A DNA stretch of 64,000 nucleotides. It comes from Micractinium sp. NFX-FRZ (Eukaryota; Chlorophyta; Trebouxiophyceae; Chlorellales; Chlorellaceae). The position numbers were made by a program, and so were the translations under genes. The notes under the pieces were generated by a model. It was given only the letters and a program-made list of their open reading frames with translations. It was not told the DNA's origin and did no database searches. Below, in pieces: positions 50,071-60,319 of this stretch; within the stretch, counting starts at the first letter, position 1, and every line of letters begins with the position of its first letter. The stretch covers positions 1 to 64,000 of the forward strand of contig JAPTJF010000257.1 in NCBI GenBank assembly GCA_029339195.1, read 5' to 3'.

Positions 50071-53000
50071 TCAGGGCGCCAGCCGCTCCAGGCGCCATTC
50101 CTGGGAGTCCACAGAGGGGCGCACGTAGCGCAGGCGGTCGTGCAGGCGGCTGGGGCGCCCCTGCCAGAACTCCATGCGCAGCGGGCGCAGCAGGAAGCCG
50201 CCCCAGTGCGGCGGGCGTGGCACCTAGACAGGGAGCGGGAGTGGTGTGCGCAGGAGGGGAGCGGGTGTGGTGTGCGCAGGGCGGGAGTGGGTGGTGTGCG
50301 CACGTGGCGGTATCGGAGCGAGAGTGGAGTGGCGATGTGCCGCTGGCCTGCTCCTGCTTCTGGTCCCGAACCGCGTGCTGCACACCTGCCCGCCACCCGC
50401 CCGCCCGCCCTCATTCGCACTCATGCTGTCACTTGTCTAGTGCGCCTCAAGCCAAGCCTCTACGGAGGGACACCCAGCCACACCCAACCACGCCCAACAA
50501 CACCCTCTGCCCCCACTGCACTTCCCACACCCTCCCCTTCTCACCGGCACGCTCTCGTCCGCATACTGAGCCTCCAGCCGCGCCGCGCGCTCCTCCAGCT
50601 CCACCCGCCCCCGGCGCAGCGGCATCGACTGCATGGACACCAGGGCCCCGATCTGGTGGCCGCGGGGGCGGGAGTAGAAGTAGGCGTCGCTCTCCTCATC
50701 TGGCACCTTCTCCACGACGCCCTCGATGCGCACCTGCGGGCGGACCAGGCAACATGGTGGGGGACGCTGTGAGCTCACACATTGTTGATACTACTGGTTG
50801 TTGTACCACCATAAATAATGATCTAATCCATTTAGGCTACTGTGGCAGGAGATCTTGACAAGGAGATCAAGTGGGAAGCGGTATCATAGATCCGTGGGAC
50901 GGCCAACCCTGCCTCGCCTGGCGCACCATCCTTCAAGCCGTCGTCGATGCAGACAAGGGCACCAGGAAGGTGAGGAGGCACATGTGCCGGTGCATGCCAG
51001 GCCGCCTCGCTGCCCCTGCTCCCCATGTCATCCCAGTGCTCACCTGCCGCTGCAGGGGCTCCCACCAGAAGGCCAGAGAGGCAGCCGCGTTCTCCTCAAG
51101 CTGCTGGCCCTGCAGCGGAGCGGTGTGTGTGGGGCGGGGGCAGGGACGGGGTCGTGTCGCTGCCACTGTGTTTTGTTGTACAACACAAAGCCGCGCTCAG
51201 CGCAGCCCTTCAGCACAAGCACGGGTGCCACAACTGTGCCCAACACTTGGCAGCCCGGCCCCTACCTTGGCGCTGTCGTAGTTGGTGTACCACACAAAGC
51301 CGCGCTCGTCGTATCCCTTCAGGAGCACGTAGCGCACAGAGGGGGCGCCCGAGGCGGAGGCAGTGGCCAGCGCCATGGCGTTTGGCTCCTGCATGCCGCA
51401 GCTGGCGGCCAGCTTGAACCTGCGGGGCGGGCCAGGGAGCAGGGGAGTGAGGGGAGGGGAGGGGAGGGCCGTGCTGGCTCGATGGCTGGCTCACTGGCTC
51501 AGGGGGCTGCGGGCCAGTGGCGCAGAAGCAGCAGCAGTGGGGCAGACGGCTATGTGGCAAGCGCATAGCGGGGCAGGCGGCGTACCAGGCATCAAACTCC
51601 GCCAGAGGGCCCGCCTGTGCCATCTGCAAACAGACACGGGTATGGTGGAAGGTTGGGGCCGCGCAAAGATGGGCACAGCGCACACCGCGACCAACCCATT
51701 ACACAGCACAGCGCAGCACAGCAAAGCAAAGCCACAACAGCATGGTACAGCCGCATCCCATCCCGGCGCCAGCCTGCAAACACGCAGCATGTCGCATGCC
51801 TGCAGCCTACGCTGCCAGCTCATAAGCTGCAATCAAGAGCCCCCAGCCTACCAGCCCCAAAAGCCCCGCCCGCTCACGCCTGCCTTACTTCCCGCCCCTC
51901 CCCACAAGACGCACGGTGTCTGCCACACTGGTGCAACCAACCCCCCCCCACAAGCAACTGTCCTCCCTTCCTCACATCTGCTTCATCCAGTGACTGCCCC
52001 CCGCACCGCTGCTCCACACAATAGCCACACGTGTGCCAGACTTGCAGAATCCGCCCCAACCTCACACCAGGCACCCCACCCCGCTCCTCACGTCTGCCTC
52101 ATCCAGAGACTGCCCCCCCGCTCCATACGACAGCCGCATGTCTGCCACGTTGGCAGGGCCCGCTGCTGGGCTGCGCCCCGACCCGGCGATGCGCACGCAC
52201 TGGCTGACGCCGGGGTAGGGCGGCAGGCGGAGCGCGTACTTGTCGCGGATCTGTGGGGCAGGGATGGGTGGATGGGGCAAGAATGATAAGCGATTCCAGG
52301 GTAGGGCGGCAGGCGGAGCGCGTACTTGTCGCGGATCTGTGGGGCAGGGTGTGCAGTAGGGCGGGGCAGGGATGGGTGAATGGGACGGGGCTGCCGAGTG
52401 GATTCCAGGGTAGGGGGGCAGGCGGGGCGTGTGCTGGTTGGAAGTCTATGGGGCGGGGCGGAGGGAGGTACGGCGGGGCGGGGTGGGGTGGGCAGGAAAG
52501 GCGGGACACTGGAAAGGCGGCTTATGCTCGAACTGACTGCGGCATCGGATGTCACGGGGGGCGGGGAGGGCAGCGGGCAGGGACCCAGCAGGGCTGCCCC
52601 TTGCCGTCCAACCCAAATCCCAGGTCCCGCCCCATCCTCGCCCAGGCTCTTTGCCCTTCCCCCTGCATGTGCCTTCCCCTTGCGCCAGCAATCCCCCAAG
52701 CAACTCCCGAAATGCCGCGCACCTGCGGCGGCACGAAGCGCCCGCCCAGGTAGTGGTGTGCGCCGCTAAACTGCTTGGCGCACAGCTTGGGGGCGGTGAG
52801 GCTGACGAGCATGTCGGGGCGCAGCCCCTCGCCGCTCGCATCCCCCGCCTCCACATCCCACCTGCAGGCAGGGGCAGACAAACACACAAGGGCAGGAGTT
52901 GGAGGCCCGCTCTTCTCTCGTCCGCCTGACCTGCAGGAAAGCGGTGGAGAGCAGCAGGGCTGCGGGGCGGTGCAGCTGCACAAAGGGCCGCCACAGCAGT

Positions 53001-55548
53001 GCCCTGCACAAGAGGGCCACCGTGGGCAATGTCGACCCCTCGTGACAATGCCTGCCCAGCACACCTTGCACGGTACACCTTCCCACCCCGGCGTGGGTCC
53101 ACTCTGAGACCCGCCGAACAACAACGCCGGAGCAGGGAGCAGCGTCGCAGCACCACAGGCACCCAATGTAGTGTGTGCCTGATGCAGACATGTGATTCAA
53201 CACAATCACGTGTGGCCTCCTCACCCGCTGGGAATGTCCACGGCAACCACGGGCGGTGGGGTGGCACCGGGCTTCAGCATCTGCGCAGCCGGAAGGCGCC
53301 CCAGGAGGTAGGCATCTCAGGCAGATACAGGTGGTGGGTAGGTGCCAGGGTGCAGAGGGATGGTGCACCGCTGGGTTCTCCGCCGCGCAACCCCAGGCAG
53401 GCAAGCAGGCGGGCAGGCACCCGCCTCCCCACACAGCCAGCCCACACAGCAGCCCGCAGCCAACCGGCCCAGGGCCCACCTACCTGCCCACCCATTCTTG
53501 ATGATACCTCTTGCCGAGGAGTGTTGGCACAATGAGAACCAACAAACACCTGCGCACCTGCCCACCCAGCCTGCAGCCCACCCAAATACAAACCCAAACT
53601 TGATCATGCCGTCAAACAGGAGGCTACCCGGGAATGAGAAGCCAGACACGGCATCCAGCCACCTGCCCACCCAGCCTACTACTCTCTGCCCCACCCACCC
53701 ACCCACCCACCTCAATGAGTGCGTCAAACGGGGGCCGTGGGGTGCCCTTGAACGAAAATCCAAACATGGCATCCAGCACCATGTCAAAGCGGGATGACAG
53801 CCGGGACCCCTGCGGCACGGAGGGTGAAGGCAGCGGGACTTGGGGGTGCCAGCTCATCGAAAGTGGGTGGGCAGCGGGCCCTGGTGTGGTGTGGTGTGGT
53901 GTGGACGCATGCGCCTGCCTGTGTGTCCCCTGCCCCTGGCCTGCCAACCTGCACCCCGCCATACCTGCTGACCCCCAACTCGCCCCACCAAACAACCCCG
54001 ACGCCCCCAACGTCTCCACACCCGCCAACCCTCCACCCTGCCACCCCCCCACCCCGCCGCACCCGCCACCTCAATACCTAGCACCACCTGCCACACATGG
54101 CACAGCACCCCACCTGCAGGTCCTCTGCAGACAGGAATGGGATGCCCAGGGAGCGGCACTGGGTGACCAGCCCGTTGTACAGCGGCCTGTCTGTGGGCTT
54201 GGGGTAGCAGATGGACCTGCGGGTGGGGGGCCGGGGTGAGGGGTGGGTGAGTGAACAGGAGAGGCAAGAGGGTGTTGGATTGATGGGGGGAGCGATGCAT
54301 GAAGGGCTCAGAGAGGAGGGAGCCCTGCCATCATCAGAATCAGAGGCACGCATACCACGGAGCGTTCCCCTGCTTTCGCCGCCAACCCAAACATCAGAAA
54401 CATGCATCCGCGGCCTTACAGTGCCCCACCCACACGCCAGTCCCCCCACGCACACAGTGTGCCCAAAGTGATGCAGGTGGCGGGCTGCCACCAGTCCATC
54501 GCCGCCGTTGTTGCCCGGCCCCGCCACCACCAGCACCCGAGGGTGCGTGCTGCAGGGCAGGGGCAGGGGCAGGGGCAGGGGCGGGGGCAGGGTGTGGGCA
54601 GGGTGCTCTGCCCACAGGTGTTGTGAAGCCTGGCAGGTGGGGCATTCAAATGCGCTCACGCAGCTTGTGTTGCTGCCACCAATGCCTGCTGTGACATCTT
54701 GCATGTGTGGCGCATTGCCTACGTTGGCATTCACAAGTGCCTGTCACCGCGCACCACGTGCGCTGGTGCCCTACCGCAAACCACACGCGACGGTGTGTGG
54801 GTGGCGGCGGCCAAGGCCAGCGACAGCCCAGAGCAAGCCCTCAGCATGCGCTCATACCCATTGGGGATCTCCACGCCGCAGCCGCCCAACCACCGACAAC
54901 ATCCCCACCCACATGCCCCTGACCCTGCCACGCTTGGCTCTCATATGCAGCCCGCATTCCACCACGCCACACATCACATACCTGGCAGGGTACTCTGTGG
55001 CGGCTGCCTCCGCCACCGACAGCCCCGCCAGCTCCATCAGCTGCTCCACCTCAAACCCCAGCGGTCCCATCAGCTCCTCATCCAGATGCTGGGCCTGCTC
55101 CTGGGTCCTGCAGGGTTGAACATTGTGATATTGTTGAGAGGGTGTCAAGATCGGTGTCCCGAACGCGCACCCCACAGGCAGAAGTGGCAGGAGGCGGCCA
55201 GGCGCGGGCAGCTGGGGGCGATGTGCTGGTGGCCATCCTGAACAAACCAGCCAGCCAGGCAAACAGCCAGACAAGAAATGCGGGTGTCACTCACAGATGC
55301 GTGATGTCCTCCATGAAGGGGGCGTAGCTGGCAGCCCCTCGTGCCTGTGACGTTGCTGCTGCTGCTGCTGCTGCGGCTGTGGCCGACGCTCCTCTGGCTG
55401 CCGCCGCTCCAGCTGCCGCCTGCGCCAAGCGTGGCGCGCTCAGCGATGGGCGCACCCTTGTGAGCGGAAGCGCTCGAAGCGCGTGCTGTGCGCCGCGGGA
55501 GGCAAAAGCTCTGGCTGTGAAGCAGAGCGCCGGAAGGGCTGCCACCAT
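50071..55548 (-). CDS. PDX3: PDX3-type bifunctional NAD(P)HX epimerase / pyridoxine-5'-phosphate oxidase
   Basis: Exons 55548-55295, 55107-54982, 54549-54454, 54216-54114, 53809-53711, 53280-53225, 52861-52723, 52250-52092, 51623-51586, 51419-51266, 51100-51044, 50733-50545, 50223-50071; 540 aa, all phases close. The transit peptide ([20 protein letters not shown], then polyalanine) precedes a YjeF-N epimerase domain: [84 protein letters not shown]. The C-terminal half is FMN-dependent PNP oxidase: [83 protein letters not shown], ending RLAP. It repairs hydrated NAD(P)H and makes pyridoxal 5'-phosphate from PNP/PMP. The fusion is known from plants. Introns hold four or more exon echoes. Confidence 0.97.
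51166..51226 (-). repeat. Echo of PDX3 exon 51419-51266 in its downstream intron
   Basis: Plus-strand TTGTACAACACAAAGCCGCG, then CTCAGCGCAGCCCTTCAGCA, matches the end of the exon (TGTACCACACAAAGCCGCGC, TCGTCGTATCCCTTCAGGAG, about 51286-51325). Roughly 60 bases, with the source about 110 bases away. Confidence 0.85.
51973..52446 (-). repeat. Echoes of both edges of PDX3 exon 52250-52092
   Basis: 51973-52042 copies the 3' edge of the exon and its donor (TCTGCTTCATCCAGTGACTG against TCTGCCTCATCCAGAGACTG). On the acceptor side 52298-52350 is a nearly perfect copy of 52212-52262: both contain GGTAGGGCGGCAGGCGGAGC followed by GCGTACTTGTCGCGGATCTG. A weaker third copy lies at 52406-52446 (GGTAGGGGGGCAGGCGGGGC). 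The near-identity of the middle copy means it is recent. Confidence 0.93.
53595..53660 (-). repeat. Echo of PDX3 exon 53809-53711, still reading open
   Basis: On the minus strand it reads [20 protein letters not shown] against [22 protein letters not shown] in the real exon (shared plus-strand GGCATCCAGC and CGTCAAAC). It lies in the intron downstream of the exon, about 110 bases from its source. No good splice sites flank the open stretch, so I treat it as a decayed copy. Confidence 0.82.
54553..54604 (+). repeat. GGGGCA hexanucleotide repeat forming a PDX3 polypyrimidine tract
   Basis: CAGGGGCAGGGGCAGGGGCA and onward. On the transcribed minus strand it is CCCTGC repeated and runs directly into the acceptor of the exon starting 54549, so the repeat itself supplies pyrimidine tract and CAG. 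Confidence 0.9.
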
Positions 55549-56765
55549 GCAAGGTCTTTGGCCAGGCCTTGGCCACGCAATCGAAAGTGCAAAACGATCG
55601 CTGGCAATGCCGCGGTCTCGCGATCTGGGTGGTACAAGCATGCAGGAACGGGTGGGGGCGCCAGGCTGGCGGCCGGCATGCCGCCGGCGGCGCCACATTG
55701 CTTTGGATGTCCACACAACACCAAGCACACCGGGAACTGCTGTGACGCACGCTGCAAGCGTGGGTGATGAATGAGCTGCGACTTGTGGGCTCTCCTGGTC
55801 TGCGTTGGCGGCACTCACCAGAGGAGTGGCGCCCGCCGTCGCCGCCGCATCTGCAGGTTGGGCACACGCTTCATTCGACCGCTCGCAATCGGCTGACAAC
55901 TGCATGCGCTGGCCAAATTTTGTCTGCAAGCGCACGAACATTTAATTCTCGGCCGTTGTCGCTCGCCCGTGCAGCCTGCTGGCACCAGGCCGCCTGGTAG
56001 GCACAAGCCACGAGGTGCAGGAAGGCAGCAGCGGGAGGGCATCAGATCGACCCGACACCGCTGTCCTGTCAGGTTTGAGAGCTAGCTCGAATCGACAGCT
56101 GTGGAGGGCGTTACCTCGCCAGCTAAGCTGAGGAGGGAGATGGACAGTTTCAATTCAGTTTCAAACGCCCACCTTGCGCTCCCTCAGCGCCCCCTGTCGG
56201 CCAGCACTGCTAAATGCCACTGCCGAGGCCCCCACTGCAACTGCCCCCTTCTGCACAGTGGCCTCCACGTTACTAGTCGGGCGGCGCCACATCAGGGCAC
56301 CTATGTATGGCAAGGCCATGGTGAGGGGTCGCCATGCGCGACATGCCCCGCCATTAGCCGGCAGAAACCAGCATGTAGCCGGGTTACGGGCCCCAGGTTG
56401 CCACCAGGAAGCCAGCTATGCCCATGGTAAGTCAAACAAGCTGCAGGAATCCAGAAGCAGCTGCGTGTGGCTCCGCAAACCACCTTCCTGTGGCACACCT
56501 TCCACCCAGCAGGACCGTTCTCCTGCGCCTCACATGCCGATCAGGTAACCCTCCTGCACATGTTGCCGTCTGGTTGTTGATTGTTCCCATCACGCCTGTC
56601 CAAAGGCCCCAAGGGGCGCCGTCTCGTTAGGTTGCGTGAGCCCCTTGTGAGCCTCACCTTCGAGCGCAGCCGGCGTACGTCGCGCTTGCAGACTTTCCCA
56701 TAATTGCTCCAACCCAACAATAAGCGGTCGCCATTGCTACGTTCGACGCAAGGGACGGAAACGTC
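55549..56765. promoter_or_regulatory. Divergent promoter region, PDX3 (-) / CRAL-TRIO gene (+)
   Basis: 1.2 kb between divergent starts. No coding exon is convincing; minus-strand open frames extend upstream of the PDX3 ATG, but that ATG, followed by a transit peptide, is the best start. A mildly AT-rich block near 55915-55950 (AAATTTTGTC, ACATTTAATTC) is the only compositional anomaly. Confidence 0.4.
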
Positions 56766-59361
56766 ATGGGTCTGCTCAGCCGCAAACCCCCGCGCGTCAG
56801 CTTCGCCTCCAGCGCCAAGGACGAGGAATACGAGGCGCAGGAGGCGCTGGAAGCCGCCGCCAGTAGCAGCGTGGACAGCGGCAGCCTGGAGGGGCCGCTG
56901 GAGGGGCCTGCCACGCCGGCGGGCATGCCCGGCGACGTCGGCGTCCCTTCAACCTCCAAGCAGCGCTACTGGCCCAGCGACGACGAGGTGCAGGCTGTGC
57001 TGGGCCTGCTGAGCGAGGAGGACCGGCAGCTGTGTGATGAAGCCATGGGCAACAGGTGCGCGGGGCGGGGAGGCAGGCGGGCAGGGGGGTGCAGGGCGCC
57101 GTCCTGTCGAAACAGGCCCCCGCCCGGACTTGCGCCCCTTCCATGAACCATCTGTGCGGCTACAAGCATCCCGCACACCGCTCCACCTGCCTGTTCCACC
57201 AGCCAGCATGTGCGAGGCACGTGCCACGTCACAAACGACGCCCTACCCCCGCCCCCCTGCTGCCATCGCAGGTACCTGCGCGCCGCCGGCGGCGACCTGA
57301 AGCACGCGGCCAAGCGCATCGCCGACACGCTGACGTGGCGGCGGGCGGAGCAGCCGGAGCACATGCTGTGCACTGCCTGCCGGTCAGACCGCAAGTCACA
57401 TTACATGCAAGTTGTAGGGCACGACCGCACAGGAAGGTGAGAGGAGGGGCATGCGGGTGGGCAGCTGCCCGGGTTTTCAAGGATGGGCGTGGCGCGCATG
57501 GCGGCATGATGCGGCCGTGGGGCCCCTGCAGGCGCTGCTTGCACCCTGCATGGCCATCGGTTCAGTGCACGGCGGCCCGGGCCCTCTGTGCCCGCTTGGC
57601 GCGTCCCACTTGACCCGCCCGTCCCACTTTGTGCTGCAGGCCCCACCTGCACAGCTGGATGCCGCAGCATGCCAGCTCTCTGCCCACCCTGGCTTTTTTT
57701 TCTGGCCCTCCCTCCCCCCTATGCTGCAGGCCCCTCATCTACAGCTGCATGGCCCTGGCAACCAATCGCGACGTGGAGGACAACCGGCGGTGCGCTGCTG
57801 GGGCTGCTGCCGCTTGGTGCCGCCACCGCATATCCCGCCTGCCAGCTAGGGCCTGCCGCCGGCCATCGTGCCGCCTTGCATGCTTACCTCTTGTGTGCAC
57901 TGCCAGCCGACGGCAAACCAGAAACCGGTCTCTGCCGACATTACCACCCGCGCCTTCGTTCTATACATCCGTCGCCTTGAGCAGTTGGGCAGGCCATCCA
58001 GCTGATGCCTGGCATTCCCATCATGCGTCTCACTTTGGCCCTCACGTCCCATGCCATCACCTGCACCGCACCCGCAGGCACATGATTTCCACGTTTGAGC
58101 AGGCCATCCGGCTGATGCCGGCGCAGCAGGCGGGGCAGCGCCCAGTGGAGTCGTGGTGCTGGGTCATGGACTTCCACGGGTTCTCAATCCGGGACTGCGA
58201 CCCGCGCCTGGCCAAGGTGGGCGTGATCCCCGGCAGGCCCAGGCGGGGTTGAGGGATGGAATGATGGACGAGGTTGCAGTAAGCTGTGCTATGTCGCGCT
58301 GTGCTTCGCTGTGCTCAAGGTCAAGCTAGCTGCTCGCCTGCCAGCCAGCCGTCCCACCAACCCGCCCACCTCCCCTGCCTGCCCTCGTCTCTCTTCCCTC
58401 CCCTCAGATCTTCCTCACACTGTCGGCTGCCCACTACCCAGAGCGCCTGGGCACCTTCTTCATCGTGTCTGCGCCCACTGTGTTCAACACGCTCTGGCGC
58501 GCCATCAGCCACTTCATAGACCCCGTCACCAAGCAGAAGGTGCGTGGGACCATTTGTGTGGAACGCTGAGTCAGCACTGCATGTGCACCGCGGACAAACA
58601 CTGTACAATGCTGCATCAACGCTCAGCAACACTGGTTGAACGCGTACCCCTGCCTGCCTGCCAGGACTGCCTGCCTCCTCGCCTGCTCAAGTCCCTCCCC
58701 ACCTGCCTGCTGCCTGCCCACCAGATGGTTGCCTTCACAGCGCTGGCGATCCACGATTCCCTCCCGCCACTGCTGCCCGCCCACCCTCCCCGCAGATCCA
58801 CTTTGTGAACTTCTCCAAGAAGGACAACGGGAAGCTGGAGGGGCTGCTGGGGCGGTACTTTGACGGCGACACCACGGCCTGGCTGCTGCAGGAGATGGAG
58901 GACAACCGGAACAAGGGGCTGGCGCTGTCAAAGGCCTACTCCTACCCAGACCTCAGGTGATTGTAGTATTTTAACTGGGTGATTGAAACATTGTGGGTGA
59001 GTGGCTTGGCTTGTGTGGGGGTGGGTTGGCTGGGTGGGGCAGCAGTGAGGGCAGGGAGAACAGGGGGGTGGCCGTCACCAACTTCCCGCCCGCCTCCCTG
59101 CCGCCCAATGCTGCTTGCCCACCCTGCCGCGCTGCTCACGCTGTTATGCCGCCGCCCACACTGTTGTGCCGCAGCAAGCTGGCGGCGGAGGGGCGGGGGG
59201 CGCCGGACGTGGCAGAGGCGCAGCGCGTGCGCCGTGCGCTGTCCTCCTGCCAGCGGCACGACCACCTGGGTAGCCCCGCCTTCTTGGAGAGCTTGGAGGG
59301 CAATCCCGAGCTGCTGCTGCCACACCTGCGCCAGCTCAGCCTGGCCAGCTCGGGACTCTAA
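56766..59361 (+). CDS. CRAL-TRIO (SEC14-like) lipid-binding protein
   Basis: Exons 56766-57055, 57272-57436, 57730-57789, 58078-58216, 58408-58539, 58796-58956, 59175-59361; 377 aa, all phases close. The N-terminal lobe (RYLRAAGGDLKHAAKRIADT, then LTWRRAEQPE) is the CRAL-TRIO_N helical bundle. The lipid-binding domain follows: SHYMQVVGHDRTGRPLIYSC, WVMDFHGFSIRDCDPRL, AAHYPERLGTFFIVSAPTVF, LWRAISHFIDPVTKQKIHFV. These match the SEC14 pattern (YPERLG, the F...P..F...W gate helix, and the T..KI.FV strand). Such proteins move or present phosphatidylinositol and other lipids at membranes. The C-terminal helical tail is unrecognised. The first ~60 residues are Ser/Ala/Glu-rich and disordered, without a clear targeting peptide, so a cytosolic protein is likely. 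Confidence 0.93.
57636..58020 (+). repeat. Two exon-edge echoes in the CRAL-TRIO gene
   Basis: 57633-57670 (TGCTGCAGGCCCCACCTGCA, then CAGCTGGATGCC) copies the acceptor and start of the exon at 57730 (TGCTGCAGGCCCCTCATCTA, CAGCTGCATGGCC). 57975-58012 (CCTTGAGCAG, then CAGGCCATCCAGCTGATGCC) copies the start of the exon at 58078 (TTTGAGCAGGCCATCCGGCT). Both copies lie upstream of their sources, in the preceding intron. Confidence 0.87.
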
Positions 59362-60319
59362 GAACAGCACCAGCACCCACGGGCCTCTGGCAATCACGTG
59401 GGCTCAGGGCGGGCCGGCAGTCTCAGGCAGTGGGCAGGCACCAGCTGCCAGCCCTTGGCAGCAGTGCTGAGCGCCACTGCTGCTGCTGCTGCTGCTGCTG
59501 ATGCGTTGCACACCAGCAGCGTCGGTGGCCGCAACTCCCTGCCAGGTTTGGCCTGCTGCCGCAGCGGCTCGCGGCCGCTACAACCAATCAAATTTGAAAC
59601 CCAACCTCGTTTTGGCACGAACACGCCTTTCAGCGCGGAACGCCTGTTCCATGAGGCGGCATGCATGCACGGCGCGCTTGGCGCCAGCAAGCCGAGGGTA
59701 TGATCCCTCGCCAGCTGGGCAGAAGCCCAGCACGGCCCCTTAGCACGCACCCTGCCATGGGGACAGGCATGCTGCTTCTATGCTGCCCGCTTCCCCCCGA
59801 CCCTCAAGTTTCGCACCGACATGTGCTCCCTTTTTTGTTTTCCCACCCCGCGCTGTCCTTTGCCCACTGTACATCTGGACTCACTCCCGCACCTCCTTTT
59901 ATGTCCCACGCCTGCTGCCGGTGCAAGGACACACACACTTAGCCCTCTGTTGCTGCAAGCCTGCCTACCCTGCATCAAGAAGGTGTGTACGCATGCGCGC
60001 CACAATTCATTGCTCCCCTCCCCCCAGCGGTGCTCGTATCCTTTTTTATTTCCACTCCACTTTTCCATGTACTCGCCCCCACTCTCAAGGCCCACCCTCG
60101 ACACGACGCTGTCGCCGCAAGTGTTGCACACACCAATCAATCCCAATGTCATCCTCTGTGCGACTGTAACGCATGCCGCATGAGCAAGGCCTGGCTGGAT
60201 GCAAGGGCTTCAGGCTTGCATTTCGTGTACTGACTGCAGGCGAAGCTGCAACCGCAAAGAACAAACTCTATTCAACACATAGTAACACAACCACACAGAA
60301 GCTGCAGCCTCGCTTCTGC
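59362..60319. other. Convergent intergenic region with 3' UTRs
   Basis: 958 bases. Contains a CTG run at about 59476-59501 and TGTAAC at 60165, a possible poly(A) element for the CRAL-TRIO gene about 800 bases past its stop, near the end of the gap. No gene supported. Confidence 0.45.
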
